The notes: generated by a model not told the origin, from the sequence alone. Shown: positions 17,645 to 26,757, numbered from the stretch's first letter. The stretch: DNA of 64,000 nt from Poindextera sp035295705 (GCA_035295705.1 DATGIN010000080.1:1-64000); one strand, 5' to 3'. Made by a program: numbers and translations.

Positions 17645-19016
17645 ATGGCGGACGCCTGGCTCGAACCGGCGCTCGAATATCTCTGCGACTGGCTCGCCTA
17701 CCAGATGCGCGTGAGCGAGCAGCCGGGGGTCGCGATCGCCGTCGCTCTCGATGGCGAGGTGGTGCTCGACCTCGCGCTCGGCAGCGCCAGCCTCGCGGCG
17801 GGCGAGCCGCTCACGCCTCGGCATCGGTTCCGCGTGGCGTCGCACTCGAAGTCGTTCACCGCCGCCGGCGTGTTGCGCCTCCGCGAAGAAGGTCGACTGA
17901 AGCTCGACGACCGGGCCGGCGAGTACGTCGATAGCCTGCACCCGGCGGTCGCGACGGCGACGATCGCGCAGCTCCTGTCGCACGCGGCTGGGCTCGCGCG
18001 CGACGGCCCGGACTGCGCCTACTGGGTCGACCGCGCCGCGTTCCTCGATGAGTCGGCTCTGCGGCGCGAACTGGCGGATCCGCCGGCGATCGCCGCCAGC
18101 GAACGCCTGAAATACTCGAACCACGGCTTTGGCCTTGTCGGCTTGGTGATCGAGCGCGTGACCGGGGAGCCCTACGCAGGCTGGATCGCGCGCGAGGTCG
18201 TCGAGCGCGCGGGCCTCGCCGAGACGACGCCCGACGGACCGCCGCCGGTCGGCGCGCCGTTCGCGCGGCCACGGCTCTAAGGCGCTGCTCGGCCGCCGAC
18301 AGACTTTCCCCGGCGACCAACCGACCAATGCGCTTGCTGCCGCCACCGGTTTCGTGAGCACCGCGGCGGATCTGGCGCGGTTCTTCTGGCAACTGGCGCC
18401 GCAGGCCAAGAACAGCCTTTTGTCGGAGTCCAGCCGGCGCGAGATGACGCACGCGCGCTGGACGGATTCATGGACGCCGCTCGCGCCGCAGAGCTACGGC
18501 CTCGGCGCGATCAGCGCGAAGTTCGAGGATTGGGAGCACGTCGGTCATAGCGGCGGCTTCCTTGGCTATGTCACCCGCACCGCGGTCGTGCTGGAACAGG
18601 GCCTCGCCGTGTCGTGCCTCACCAACGCCGTTGACGGCATGTCGCATCTCTGGCTGGACGGTGCGCTCGGGATCCTCAAGCGTTTCAAGGCGGATGGGGC
18701 GCCGAACGCCGCGCTCAGGGACTGGCGTGGGCGCTGGTGGAGCGCCTGGGGTCCGAGTGACCTGGTCCCTGCCGGCGACAAAGTGCTGGTCGGCGTGGCC
18801 GCCGCGACCAACCCTCTGGCCAAGGCCGCCGAGGTCACAGTGACCTCGCCGGATCAGGGGAGGATCAGCCAGGCCGGCGCGTTCGCGAGCTTCGGCGAGC
18901 CGGCGGCCCTGATCCGCGACGATGGCGGGTCGGTGACGGGAGTCCGCCTCGGCGGCGGCCGGCTTGCGCGCGAGGCCGACCTCGCGGCCGAAATGGTCGG
19001 CCGATACGACTCCTAG
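17645..19016 (+). pseudogene. Beta-lactamase-family serine hydrolase split by a frameshift
   Basis: The first frame (17645-18280) encodes the N-terminal half with Ser66-x-x-Lys69 (SHSK) and Tyr157-Ser-Asn159, the first two motifs of the class C beta-lactamase/esterase fold. It ends at TAA 18278-18280. The rest of the protein continues in another frame, from GHGSKALLG (18267 onward) through FVSTAADLARFFW to the third motif HSGG, and ends at 19016. Loss of two bases in the CG run at 18262-18267 explains the shift. Restoring one CG gives a chain of about 457 residues. It may be a real mutation or a sequencing error in a CG repeat. Confidence 0.85.
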
Positions 19017-19037
19017 CGCAGACGCAGCCGGCCGCGC

Positions 19038-19670
19038 TCATCCAGCCGCCTCCAGCGCGCTGATCCAGGTGTGACCTGGGTGGGCGATCCTGAGCGCCTC
19101 GATCAGCCAGCGTCGCTCGTCGCGGGCCAGCACAGGAAGTGCGTTCGCGAAGTCCGCCTGATCCTTTGGGCGCAAGGCCTTGGCCTTGTAGAGCAGGGCG
19201 CCATGCGCTTTCAGGTGCGGCATGGCCCCGCCTGCGATCATGAACGCGATGGGCGCGCGGATGCGCTCGTCGCGGCGGAAAATCCAGGTCTCCGCGTCTC
19301 CTGGCTCCAGCATCACATCCAACCGCCAGACATCGACGGCAGGGTCGGCCACCCAATTCTGATGCTTCCTGGGATTGGGCGCTTGCCCAGGCGCCAGCCG
19401 ACGCGCCTCTTCGTCGCCGGCCTCGTAAAGCACGAAACCGCGGGCTTCCAGATGCTCGCGGATCAGCGGAAATTCCGCGCGCGCCACGGCGATTTCGAGG
19501 TCCTCGTGCTGGCGTGTTTCGCGACCAATCGAAAGATCGATCGCCCAGCCGCCTACCACGCGCCAGAGCGCCGAACAGCCATCGAGCACAGCGGCCGCCT
19601 CGTTCGGCCTCCATGGCCGCCAAGCCTCCAGCGGCGGGCCGTCCCAGTGGTTCGCTTCGGCCTCGCCCAT
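19038..19670 (-). CDS. Nucleotidyltransferase-fold protein, ANT(2'')-like
   Basis: The 210-residue chain contains VVGGWAIDLSIGRETRQHEDLEIAV. The GGWAID-x(n)-H-x-D-x-E arrangement is the active-site region of aminoglycoside 2''-nucleotidyltransferase-like proteins of the DNA-polymerase-beta superfamily. A later Asp (VWRLDVML) fits the third acidic residue. Many chromosomal relatives do not confer resistance, so the substrate is open. It overlaps nothing and is five bases upstream of the membrane-protein gene stop on the same strand. Confidence 0.75.
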   Translation of the reverse strand: MGEAEANHWDGPPLEAWRPWRPNEAAAVLDGCSALWRVVGGWAIDLSIGRETRQHEDLEIAVARAEFPLIREHLEARGFVLYEAGDEEARRLAPGQAPNPRKHQNWVADPAVDVWRLDVMLEPGDAETWIFRRDERIRAPIAFMIAGGAMPHLKAHGALLYKAKALRPKDQADFANALPVLARDERRWLIEALRIAHPGHTWISALEAAG

Positions 19671-19674
19671 AACG

Positions 19675-20202
19675 CTATGACGGCCGGCTAGGGACGCCGG
19701 GCGCTATCGACGTCACCAGATCCCAGGCGTTGCGGATGCAGACCATAAGGAGGATCAGCATCACCCCCGCGAACAGGCTCGGCGCGTCCTGCGCCCCGAC
19801 CCAAAACGCGCCAATGGCGCCAAACGCGAGGAGGTACACGCCGCCAGGGGCGACGGCGTATAGCCAGATATCCGACCAGTGGCGTTTCGCGCCGCCCGGA
19901 TAGGTCGGCGCCTGCAGCATGCGCCAGCCGGTGCGACCGGCGCAGAGCATTCCCACACCGGTTGCAAACGCTGCGAGCGCTGAGGCGACGCGAATCGGCA
20001 GCGGCGCGACAGCGATCGCACACACCGCGACAACCACCGAAAAGTGCAGCACGACCGGCGTGAGATAGATGCGCGCGCCTAGCTCTGTCGATTCCCGGTC
20101 GCGCCCGGCCGTGAGCGTGACGACGACGAACAGCAGCCCGATCAAGCTCGCCGAGGCGGTCCCGAGCAACTCGTAAAAGCTGGACCAGGCGTGCAGCAGC
20201 AT
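19675..20202 (-). CDS. Integral membrane protein, function unknown
   Basis: A 175-residue protein with about five predicted transmembrane helices (for example ASLIGLLFVVVTLTA, VVLHFSVVVAVCAIAVAP, ALAAFATGVGMLCAG, GVYLLAFGAIGAFWVG and LFAGVMLILLMVCI). The N-terminus is short and cytosol- or periplasm-facing; no catalytic motif is seen. It precedes the nucleotidyltransferase gene on the same strand with a four-base gap, suggesting co-transcription. Confidence 0.7.
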   Translation of the reverse strand: MLLHAWSSFYELLGTASASLIGLLFVVVTLTAGRDRESTELGARIYLTPVVLHFSVVVAVCAIAVAPLPIRVASALAAFATGVGMLCAGRTGWRMLQAPTYPGGAKRHWSDIWLYAVAPGGVYLLAFGAIGAFWVGAQDAPSLFAGVMLILLMVCIRNAWDLVTSIAPGVPSRPS

Positions 20203-20300
20203 GACTCAGCCCCCGCGTGAGAGAGTCGGAGAGATCGGCACGCGCCGACCGAACAGCGCGCCTCTCGTCTGGGATGCAGGCCGCATCTGAGTGCTTTCGA

Positions 20301-20921
20301 TCATCTCACGCCTCCGCTTCGCGTACGCAGGCCGTCGGTGAGCGCGATCAGCGCCGCCTCGGCTTCTGCGCGCGCCGCCTCGGGCGCCGCTGCGTAAGCG
20401 ATTGAGAGCGCCGCGTCGTGGAGGGCGGCCAGCAGCAGATGTGCTAGCGGGCGTGGCGGCGCCTCGGCCATCAAATTCAGCTCCATCAATGACCGCAGCC
20501 CTCCTTCGAGCGGCGCCAGCGACACCTCCGATTGGATCTCGCGCCATCGCGCCCAGCCGAACACGACGGGCGCGTCCAACAGCACGATGCGCTGGATCTC
20601 CTGACTTCCCGCTACGCGCCGCAGATAGGCGCGAATCCCTTCCAATAGCTGGCCCCACGGATCGTCGACCAGGGCGCCCACCGCATCGGTTGCGGCCTGC
20701 GAGAGCTCGTGCGCCACTTCACGGAACACTGCCTCGAACAGCGCCTCTTTGTCGTCGAAGTGATGGTAGAGCGCGCCGCGCGTCACGCCGGCCAGCTCGA
20801 CAAGATCATGCGTGGCGGCGAGGTGATACCCCTTGATCGCGAACAGCTGGCGCGCGGCCGCGAGCAGGCCGGCGCGTGTCGCCGCCGCCCTGACCTTTCG
20901 AACGTTTACGCCCGCGACCAT
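20301..20921 (-). CDS. TetR family transcriptional regulator
   Basis: The N-terminal 60 residues form the TetR helix-turn-helix domain (RAGLLAAARQLFAIKGYHLAATHDLVELAGVTRGALYHHFDDKEALF, read in pieces), followed by a helical ligand-binding domain to residue 206. It is divergent from the cytochrome P450 gene with 112 bases between, the classical arrangement for a local repressor. A 17-bp imperfect palindrome at 20997-21013 is a candidate operator. The likely target is the P450-crotonase-SDR set. Confidence 0.9.
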   Translation of the reverse strand: MVAGVNVRKVRAAATRAGLLAAARQLFAIKGYHLAATHDLVELAGVTRGALYHHFDDKEALFEAVFREVAHELSQAATDAVGALVDDPWGQLLEGIRAYLRRVAGSQEIQRIVLLDAPVVFGWARWREIQSEVSLAPLEGGLRSLMELNLMAEAPPRPLAHLLLAALHDAALSIAYAAAPEAARAEAEAALIALTDGLRTRSGGVR

Positions 20922-20996
20922 GCAGCCATGTTTCGTCCTCCGCCTCCAAGGTCAATTGCCGGCTTGACGACAACCCACGCGGCTTGCACTGCTTTT

Positions 20997-21013
20997 GCAT
21001 ACAACCTGCATGT
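20997..21013. promoter_or_regulatory. Candidate TetR operator before the P450 gene
   Basis: The sequence gcataca-acc-tgcatgt is an imperfect inverted repeat (5 of 7 positions match), similar in shape to AcrR/TetR operators of the type ACATACA-n3-TGTATGT. It lies between the divergent TetR and P450 genes, 20 bases before the P450 ATG, close enough to block its promoter or initiation. Confidence 0.4.
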
Positions 21014-21033
21014 GAAATGGGGAGCCGCAGGGC

Positions 21034-22224
21034 ATGAAGTCGCACGACGTCCCTGGTCTGCGCGCGCCTACGCACGTACCGCCGGACCGAGTGATCGACT
21101 TCGATATCGCCCGCGATCCGGGGCTCAAGACCGACATCTTCGAGCGCCTGAGAGCGGTCCGCGACGCCTCGCCGAGGGTCGCCTACTCGACGGCGAACGG
21201 CGGCGAATGGCTGGTGTTCGGCCGCGAAGAGCTGCAACGGGTTGTGGCCGACCCCGAAACCTTCTCGACCTCGTACCTGGCTGGCGGGCGCAAGGCGTTT
21301 ATTCCTCTGTCGCTGGACCCGCCCGAGCATGCGCCTTGGCGCCACCTGCTGCTCAAGCACTTCGGCCCTGCGCAGGTGAAAAGCCTGGAGCCATTCGTGC
21401 GCGGCTGGGCGGAACGGTTGATCCGCCCGCTCGAGACGAAGAGCGCTTGCGACTTCTTCGAGGCCGTGGCCGAGCCGATGCCCGTTTCGGTGTTCATGGT
21501 CCTGATGGGGCTGCCGTTGGAGCGGTTCGAAGAGTTCCGCCGGCTGGTCATGACGGTCTTGACCCCTCGCGAGCCGGGCGACGCCGCTGCGCGGCGCTCG
21601 GAAGCCAGCGCCGAGATCGCCCGCGCTCTGGGCGAGTTGATCGCCGTCCGCCGCCAGGCGCCGAAGGACGATCTCGTCTCCAGGCTCCTCTGCGAGGAGA
21701 TCGAGGGCCGACCGATCACGCAGGCCGAGCTGATGTCGATCTCGTTCTTGCTGTTCATCGCCGGGCTCGACACCGTCACCAACGCGATGGCCTTCGGCAT
21801 TCGCCATCTCGCGCGGGATCTCGAGCTGCAGGAGGACATCAGGCAGGACAGAGCGCTGATCCCGGCCACGGTGGAAAAGCTGCTCAGGCTCTACACGTTC
21901 GTGAACACCAGCCGCCTCGTGATGAAGGACACCGAGCTCGACGGTGTCCGGATCAGGAAGGGCGAGATGGTCTCGTGCGTGCTCTGGGGCGGCTCCAACG
22001 ACCCCGGCGGCGAGGCCGAAGGCCCGCGGCATATGGCCTTCGGCGGCGGCCATCACATCTGCCTGGGGATGTACCTCGCGCGGCTCGAGCTTCGGGTGAT
22101 GTACGAAACCTGGTTCGACCGCATCGGCCGTTTCACGCTGGCGCCTGACCCTGCGCCGGCCATGCGCGGCGGCCCTGTGATGAACATCACACGCCTGTTG
22201 CTCAACCTGGAGCCGCGCGCCTGA
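21034..22224 (+). CDS. Cytochrome P450, CYP101-like, with non-canonical K-helix and shortened meander
   Basis: The 396-residue protein aligns by eye with P450cam: SLDPPEHAPWR, the I-helix GLDTVTNAM (Thr247) and the haem-binding loop FGGGHHICLG with Cys343. Two conserved elements are altered. The ExxR motif reads Lys282-Leu-Leu-Arg285 where the glutamate should be, and the stretch between GEMVS and FGGGHH is about nine residues shorter than in P450cam, removing most of the segment that contains the meander Arg. Redox partners (ferredoxin, ferredoxin reductase) are not in the window. It may be a variant P450 or a decaying one; the reading frame is intact. Confidence 0.85.
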   Translation: MKSHDVPGLRAPTHVPPDRVIDFDIARDPGLKTDIFERLRAVRDASPRVAYSTANGGEWLVFGREELQRVVADPETFSTSYLAGGRKAFIPLSLDPPEHAPWRHLLLKHFGPAQVKSLEPFVRGWAERLIRPLETKSACDFFEAVAEPMPVSVFMVLMGLPLERFEEFRRLVMTVLTPREPGDAAARRSEASAEIARALGELIAVRRQAPKDDLVSRLLCEEIEGRPITQAELMSISFLLFIAGLDTVTNAMAFGIRHLARDLELQEDIRQDRALIPATVEKLLRLYTFVNTSRLVMKDTELDGVRIRKGEMVSCVLWGGSNDPGGEAEGPRHMAFGGGHHICLGMYLARLELRVMYETWFDRIGRFTLAPDPAPAMRGGPVMNITRLLLNLEPRA

Positions 22225-22231
22225 CGCGCGG

Positions 22232-22253
22232 CCACGCCTGTGCAGGGGCGTGG
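22232..22253. terminator. GC-rich hairpin after the P450 gene
   Basis: Perfect 7-bp arms ccacgcc (22232-22238) and ggcgtgg (22247-22253) flank an 8-base loop, 8 bases after the P450 stop. There is no T-run after it, so if it terminates transcription it does so weakly or acts as an mRNA-stabilising stem between the P450 and the following crotonase gene. Confidence 0.35.
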
Positions 22254-22289
22254 ACAAGCGCGGCCGGCAGGGCCTTAAGCTTCGCCGCC

Positions 22290-23084
22290 ATGAGCGACCA
22301 TTACACGCGCTATCAGCGCCTCGCCTTCGATCGTCCTTCGGCTGGCGTCCTCAGGGTTTCGATGAACAACCCGGAGCGCCTGAACGCTGCGGACGCGGCC
22401 ATGCATGGCGAGCTGGCCGACATCTGGCTGGACGTGGACAAGGATGACGACACCAACGCGGTCATCCTCACCGGCGCAGGCCGCGCGTTCTCCGCCGGCG
22501 GCGACTTCGACATGATCGAAGCGGTGATGGAGGACTTCGAGGTCCGCGCGCGCGTCATGCGCGAGGCGCGCGACATCGTCTACAACTTGATCAACTGCTC
22601 CAAACCCGTCGTCAGCGCCATGCGCGGGCCCGCGGTCGGCGCCGGCCTGGTCTGCGGCCTCCTCGCCGACATCTCAATCGCGACGCCCGAGGCGCGCCTC
22701 ATTGACGGCCACACCCGCCTCGGCGTCGCCGCCGGCGACCACGCCGCGATCGTCTGGCCCCTGCTCTGCGGGATGGCGAAGGCGAAGTACTACCTTCTGC
22801 TGTGCGAGACCCTCACCGGGGCCGAGGCCGAGCGCATCGGCGTCATCTCGCTCACCGTCCCCGAGGCCGAGCTGGACGCGAAGGCGCTGGAGGTGGCCGA
22901 GAAGCTCGCCGCCGGCGCCCAGCGCGCCATCCGCTGGACCAAGTACGCCTTGAACAACTGGCTGCGAAGCGCCGGGCCCGCCTTCGACGCCTCGCTGGCG
23001 ATGGAGTTCCTCGGGTTCACGGGACCCGAGGCGCGCGAGGGACTGGCGTCGCACCGCGAACGGCGACCGCCGCGGTTCACCTAA
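22290..23084 (+). CDS. Enoyl-CoA hydratase/isomerase family protein
   Basis: A standard 264-residue crotonase: NPERLNAADAAM, oxyanion-hole AGRAFSAGGDFDMIE, RGPAVGAGLVCGL and HTRLGVAAGDHAAI, then the C-terminal helices ending HRERRPPRF. The usual catalytic Glu positions are occupied by HTRLG and GVAAGD, so the exact chemistry is uncertain. It lies 65 bases after the P450 and 100 bases before an SDR gene, all in one direction, suggesting a shared catabolic role. Confidence 0.88.
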   Translation: MSDHYTRYQRLAFDRPSAGVLRVSMNNPERLNAADAAMHGELADIWLDVDKDDDTNAVILTGAGRAFSAGGDFDMIEAVMEDFEVRARVMREARDIVYNLINCSKPVVSAMRGPAVGAGLVCGLLADISIATPEARLIDGHTRLGVAAGDHAAIVWPLLCGMAKAKYYLLLCETLTGAEAERIGVISLTVPEAELDAKALEVAEKLAAGAQRAIRWTKYALNNWLRSAGPAFDASLAMEFLGFTGPEAREGLASHRERRPPRFT

Positions 23085-23186
23085 CGGGCGCCTGGACGGC
23101 GGCCGCCCGCTCGGTCACTGATGACGAAGGTAGTAGCGCGCGGCTCCGGCGCTGCGATCGCTACTCTCAAGCAGAGGATTTCCGAG

Positions 23187-24116
23187 ATGGGCGCATTGGA
23201 TGGACGCGTGGTTCTGGTCACCGGCGGCGGCAACGGCATCGGCCGCGAGTGCGCGCTGATCGCCGCACGCGAGGGCGCCAAGGTGGTGGTCAATGACCTT
23301 GGCGGCGGCGAGCGCGGTGGCGACTCCGGCTCGGCCGGTCCGGCCGAAACCGTGGCCGACGAGATCCGCAAGGCGGGTGGCGAAGCGGTCGCCAACTCCG
23401 ACAGCGTGTCCAACATGGCCGCGGTGAAGGGCATGGTCGAGCAGGCGTTGGACACCTTCGGCGGCCTGCACGCGATCATCAATCCGGCCGGGATCTTGCG
23501 CGACGGCATGTTCCACAAAATGCCGGACGAGGACTGGGACATCGTCATCGATGTGCACCTGCGCGGCTCGTACAACGTCTGCCGAGCCTCCATCGAGCAC
23601 TTCCGGAACCAGAACGACGGGGCCTACGTGCTCTTCACCTCGACCTCGGGGCTGATCGGCAACATCGGCCAGGCCAACTACGCCGCCGCCAAGCTCGGGA
23701 TCATGGGCCTTTCGCGGATCATCGCGATGGAAGGGGCGAGCAAGAACGTGCGCTCGAACATCATCGCGCCGACAGCCTGGACGCGGCTCATCGCCACCAT
23801 CCCGGTCAAGGACGAGGCCGGCGCCGCGCGCATGGAGGCCATGAAGCAGGCGTTGAAGCCCGAGCAGCCGGCGCGGCTCGCCGTCGCGCTCGCCAGTCCC
23901 GCGGCCAGCGACGTCAGCGGCCAGATCTTCGGGGCCCGCTCCGAAACGCTCGAGGTGTTCAGCCAACCGCGGCCGGTCGGAAGCGTGCAGGCGGCGGATC
24001 ACTGGACGGTCGCCAGCATCCTCTCCGACGCACTTCCCAAGCTTCGGGAGAAGTTCACGCCGATCGGCGGCGTCGGCCAGCAGCAGCGCCAGCAACAGGC
24101 GCAGCCGGCGCAGTAG
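23187..24116 (+). CDS. SDR dehydrogenase, MFE-2-like 3-hydroxyacyl-CoA dehydrogenase type
   Basis: The 309-residue product has TGGGNGIG, then VVVNDLGGG, which is characteristic of the (3R)-hydroxyacyl-CoA dehydrogenase domain of multifunctional enzyme type 2, NPAGI in place of NNAG, Ser in FTSTSG and the catalytic YAAAK. The C-terminal extension ends in a Gln-rich tail. The start is ATG 23187; an upstream ATG at 23121 would add 22 residues with no support. With the preceding crotonase it could perform two successive beta-oxidation-like steps. Confidence 0.85.
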   Translation: MGALDGRVVLVTGGGNGIGRECALIAAREGAKVVVNDLGGGERGGDSGSAGPAETVADEIRKAGGEAVANSDSVSNMAAVKGMVEQALDTFGGLHAIINPAGILRDGMFHKMPDEDWDIVIDVHLRGSYNVCRASIEHFRNQNDGAYVLFTSTSGLIGNIGQANYAAAKLGIMGLSRIIAMEGASKNVRSNIIAPTAWTRLIATIPVKDEAGAARMEAMKQALKPEQPARLAVALASPAASDVSGQIFGARSETLEVFSQPRPVGSVQAADHWTVASILSDALPKLREKFTPIGGVGQQQRQQQAQPAQ

Positions 24117-24120
24117 CCTG

Positions 24121-24612
24121 CTAAGGCGTCGGCGCCAGACGACGCAGCTCGATCGTCGCGACCATGCGCACAAGCCGTGCGCCCCGTTGATCGCCTTCGA
24201 CGACCAGCCGATACGGCGCCTGCGTCGACGGCAGCGGGCCCCCGTCGACGCCATCGGCGAGGATGATCTGTTGCTTGCGCTCGAACGGATCCGCCTCCGC
24301 CAGGGCGATCACGGCGGCGTAGCCGTCCTTGCCGCTGACGACGACTACATCGCGCAGCTCCTGTCCGCGCAGCGCCTGACCAAGCGGCGCGTTCACGCGG
24401 CCGAGCAGCGCGGCCAGCGGCACGCCCTTGTAGGTGTTGGTCTTCCCCTCGACCGTCACCGTCAACGTCACATGCGGCATGGCGGCGATATCGGCGGCCG
24501 CGACCACCGCCGCCCTGCCGTCGAGCCCCACGAGCTTGAGCTCCTGGGCGTGCGCCCCAGCGGCCGTCAGACCGGCGGCCGCCGCGAGCGCAGCGGTCAG
24601 GATCCATCGCAT
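24121..24612 (-). CDS. Periplasmic molybdopterin-oxidoreductase-fold protein without cofactor cysteine
   Basis: A 163-residue protein with a clear Sec signal (AALAAAAGLTAAGAHA). The mature part (LTVTVEGKTNTYKGVPLAALLGRV, VVVSGKDGYAAVIALAEAD and the terminal VRMVATIELRRL) matches the small SUOX/YedY-like molybdopterin-binding fold often found alone in proteobacteria. No cysteine is present to coordinate molybdenum, so it is probably not an enzyme of that type. It is convergent with the preceding SDR gene. Confidence 0.7.
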   Translation of the reverse strand: MRWILTAALAAAAGLTAAGAHAQELKLVGLDGRAAVVAAADIAAMPHVTLTVTVEGKTNTYKGVPLAALLGRVNAPLGQALRGQELRDVVVVSGKDGYAAVIALAEADPFERKQQIILADGVDGGPLPSTQAPYRLVVEGDQRGARLVRMVATIELRRLAPTP

Positions 24613-24658
24613 GGCGGGCGCTCCTTGCTCGATGCGGCCGATGGCGGGGCGCAGCGGG

Positions 24659-25066
24659 CTACAGCTCGATCACGTAACCGTCGGGGTCGGCCACGTAAGC
24701 GTAAGGGTGGCGCGCGTCGTGCTTGCCGCGCGAGACGAGCCGGCCGCCCGCGTTCACGACTTGCTCGATCGCCCTGTCGTGGTCGGCGCGGTTCAATTTG
24801 AAGCCGAAATGCTGGACGCCGCCAGCCATCCCAACCGGCTGGTCCGGGCCGACAAGATGCAGCGCTAGCGAGTGGCCGCCATCGGCCGGGGTCATGAAGA
24901 TCAAATCCTTCCCGGCGCTGAACGACACTTTCAGTCCAAACGCTTGCTCGTAGAAGCGAATGGAACGCTTCAAGTCGCGAACGTTGATGTGCAAGTGATT
25001 GAAACCCTGTGCGGCGATAGGCGCCTGGCCCGTCGCGCTCGTCCGCTCAGCCGCTTTGGTCGGCAT
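24659..25066 (-). CDS. VOC family protein (glyoxalase/dioxygenase fold)
   Basis: The 135-residue chain starts a typical vicinal-oxygen-chelate module with NHLHINVRDLKRSIRFYEQAFGL, contains a second half with HFGFKLNRADHD and ends YAYVADPDGYVIEL, so metal-ligand His and Glu positions are present. It could be a glyoxalase, dioxygenase or binding protein. The first 20 residues are a polar extension; an internal later start is possible. It diverges from the serine-hydrolase gene at 25201. Confidence 0.85.
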   Translation of the reverse strand: MPTKAAERTSATGQAPIAAQGFNHLHINVRDLKRSIRFYEQAFGLKVSFSAGKDLIFMTPADGGHSLALHLVGPDQPVGMAGGVQHFGFKLNRADHDRAIEQVVNAGGRLVSRGKHDARHPYAYVADPDGYVIEL

Positions 25067-25200
25067 TCGCCTGGCCCTCTTGTTCCGCGGCCGCGGAACA
25101 TTGCCCGGCGGCGGACGTCGGTCAATCGCGGCGAAGCGGAGATCCGGCGTTGACCGCCCCAGCAGAGCGCGCCAAGGCAGGGCTTTCGCGGGACCAGCCC

Positions 25201-26757
25201 ATGAGCAACGCAAGCGCCGACGAGCGCCTCGCACAGCTCCTAACGCCGTTCACGCCGGACAAGCCGGGGCTCGCCCTGCTGGTCACGATCGGCGGCGAGA
25301 CGGCGTTCGAGCAGTACCTGGGCGGCGCCGACCTCGAGCACGGCGCTGCGGTCAACGCCGCAACGCGGTTTCACGTGGCCAGCGTCTCGAAGCAGTTCAC
25401 CGCCTTCGCCGCGATCCTCGAATCCGCTGCCGGCCGACTCGACCTCGACGCCGACATCCGCCGCTATCTTCCCGAACTCGCTGATTACGGCGCCGTCGTA
25501 ACCGTCTCCGACCTCGCCCACCACACGGGCGGCGTCCGCGATCAATGGGAGCTGATGATACTCTCGGGCACGCCGATCGACGGCCTGATCCGCCAGAGCG
25601 CGATTGTCGCCATGGCGGCGGCGCAGAAGGGCCTGAACTTCCCGCCCGGAACGGATTTCCGCTATTCGAATGCAGGCTACTCGCTGCTGGCCGAGATCGT
25701 GGCGCGGACATCCGGGAAACCGTTCGCCGCCTATCTGACCGACTCCGTCTTCGAGCCGCTCGTGATGGCCGATACCCTCGTCTACGGCGACGCCTCGAAG
25801 ACCGTCCACGGCCGCGCGATGAGCTACGCGTTGGGCGCCGGGGGCGAGGTCAAGCTCGCCAGGCTCAACTACAGCAACTACGGCGCGACCAGCCTCCACA
25901 CGACGCCGCGCGACCTCGCCAAGTGGGCGCGCGAGTTGCTGCATCCGAGCGTTTTCGGACGCGATGTGATCGCGCGGATGACGACGCCCGGCCGCCTGCG
26001 GGACGGGACGCCTCTCAACTATGGCTTCGGTATCATGCAGGACGTGCTGGGAGGGCGGCCCGCTCTCACCCACGGCGGCGCCGATGCGGGCTTTCGAGCC
26101 GCGTTCAACCTCTTTCCCGCCGACGACGCCAGCGTCATCGCGTTCTCCAACGGCCAAGCCGATGTCGGGGTGATCGCGCAGGCGCTGGCCGACGCATGCC
26201 TCGGCGCCGCGAAGGCCCCAGAGCCAACGACGCCGGAAGGCGACAGGGTCGCCAAGTTGCAGGGTTATTACGTGTCCGACTGGGGTCCGGGCCTGGATCT
26301 GGAGGCGAGGGACGGCAAGCTGGTCAGAGCAGCCGGCGGCCCGACGCCGCTTGAAGCGAAGTTCCTGACCAACGGCGAGTTCTATTTCTTCGCCCCCAGC
26401 AACGGCATGTCCGAGCGGCCGAACGGCGACCTCGTCGAGCGGCAGGGCGTGGGCGGTTTGCAGCTGGTCTACCGCCGCACGGATCGCGCAACGCCAACGG
26501 CCGCCGATCTGCAGCCGCTCGTCGGCCGATATCGCAGCGACGAGATCGACACCACGTACACGCTTGCCGTCGCCAGCGGCGAAATCATCCTTTCGAGTCT
26601 GCGCTCTTCGCCGATCAAGCTGGTCCCCGCCGATAAGGACAGCTTCGACGGCCCCTGGCTTCGGTTGACTGTTGCTCGCGACGCCGGCGGCGCGCCGACC
26701 GGATTCACCGTATCGACCGGACGCGTCAGGTCTCTTGCCTTCCAGAGGATCGACTGA
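25201..26757 (+). CDS. Beta-lactamase-family serine hydrolase
   Basis: The 518-residue protein shows Ser61-Val-Ser-Lys64, Tyr155-Ser-Asn157 and a late HGGADAGF (equivalent to the KTG/HxG motif), the three active-site motifs of the class C beta-lactamase/EstB/DD-peptidase fold. A C-terminal domain of about 160 residues (LQGYYVSDWGPG, LVGRYRSDEIDTTYTL) is of the lipocalin-like type seen in many such esterases. No signal peptide is seen from ATG 25201; a TTG at 25150 would add 17 polar residues. It is convergent with kynU. Unlike the related gene at 17645 it is intact. Confidence 0.88.
   Translation: MSNASADERLAQLLTPFTPDKPGLALLVTIGGETAFEQYLGGADLEHGAAVNAATRFHVASVSKQFTAFAAILESAAGRLDLDADIRRYLPELADYGAVVTVSDLAHHTGGVRDQWELMILSGTPIDGLIRQSAIVAMAAAQKGLNFPPGTDFRYSNAGYSLLAEIVARTSGKPFAAYLTDSVFEPLVMADTLVYGDASKTVHGRAMSYALGAGGEVKLARLNYSNYGATSLHTTPRDLAKWARELLHPSVFGRDVIARMTTPGRLRDGTPLNYGFGIMQDVLGGRPALTHGGADAGFRAAFNLFPADDASVIAFSNGQADVGVIAQALADACLGAAKAPEPTTPEGDRVAKLQGYYVSDWGPGLDLEARDGKLVRAAGGPTPLEAKFLTNGEFYFFAPSNGMSERPNGDLVERQGVGGLQLVYRRTDRATPTAADLQPLVGRYRSDEIDTTYTLAVASGEIILSSLRSSPIKLVPADKDSFDGPWLRLTVARDAGGAPTGFTVSTGRVRSLAFQRID

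Noticed and set aside
19038..19670. Aminoglycoside resistance gene
   Set aside because: The fold and active-site motif are ANT(2'')-like, but distance to known resistance enzymes cannot be judged and no mobile element or cassette surrounds it, so a resistance call is not justified.
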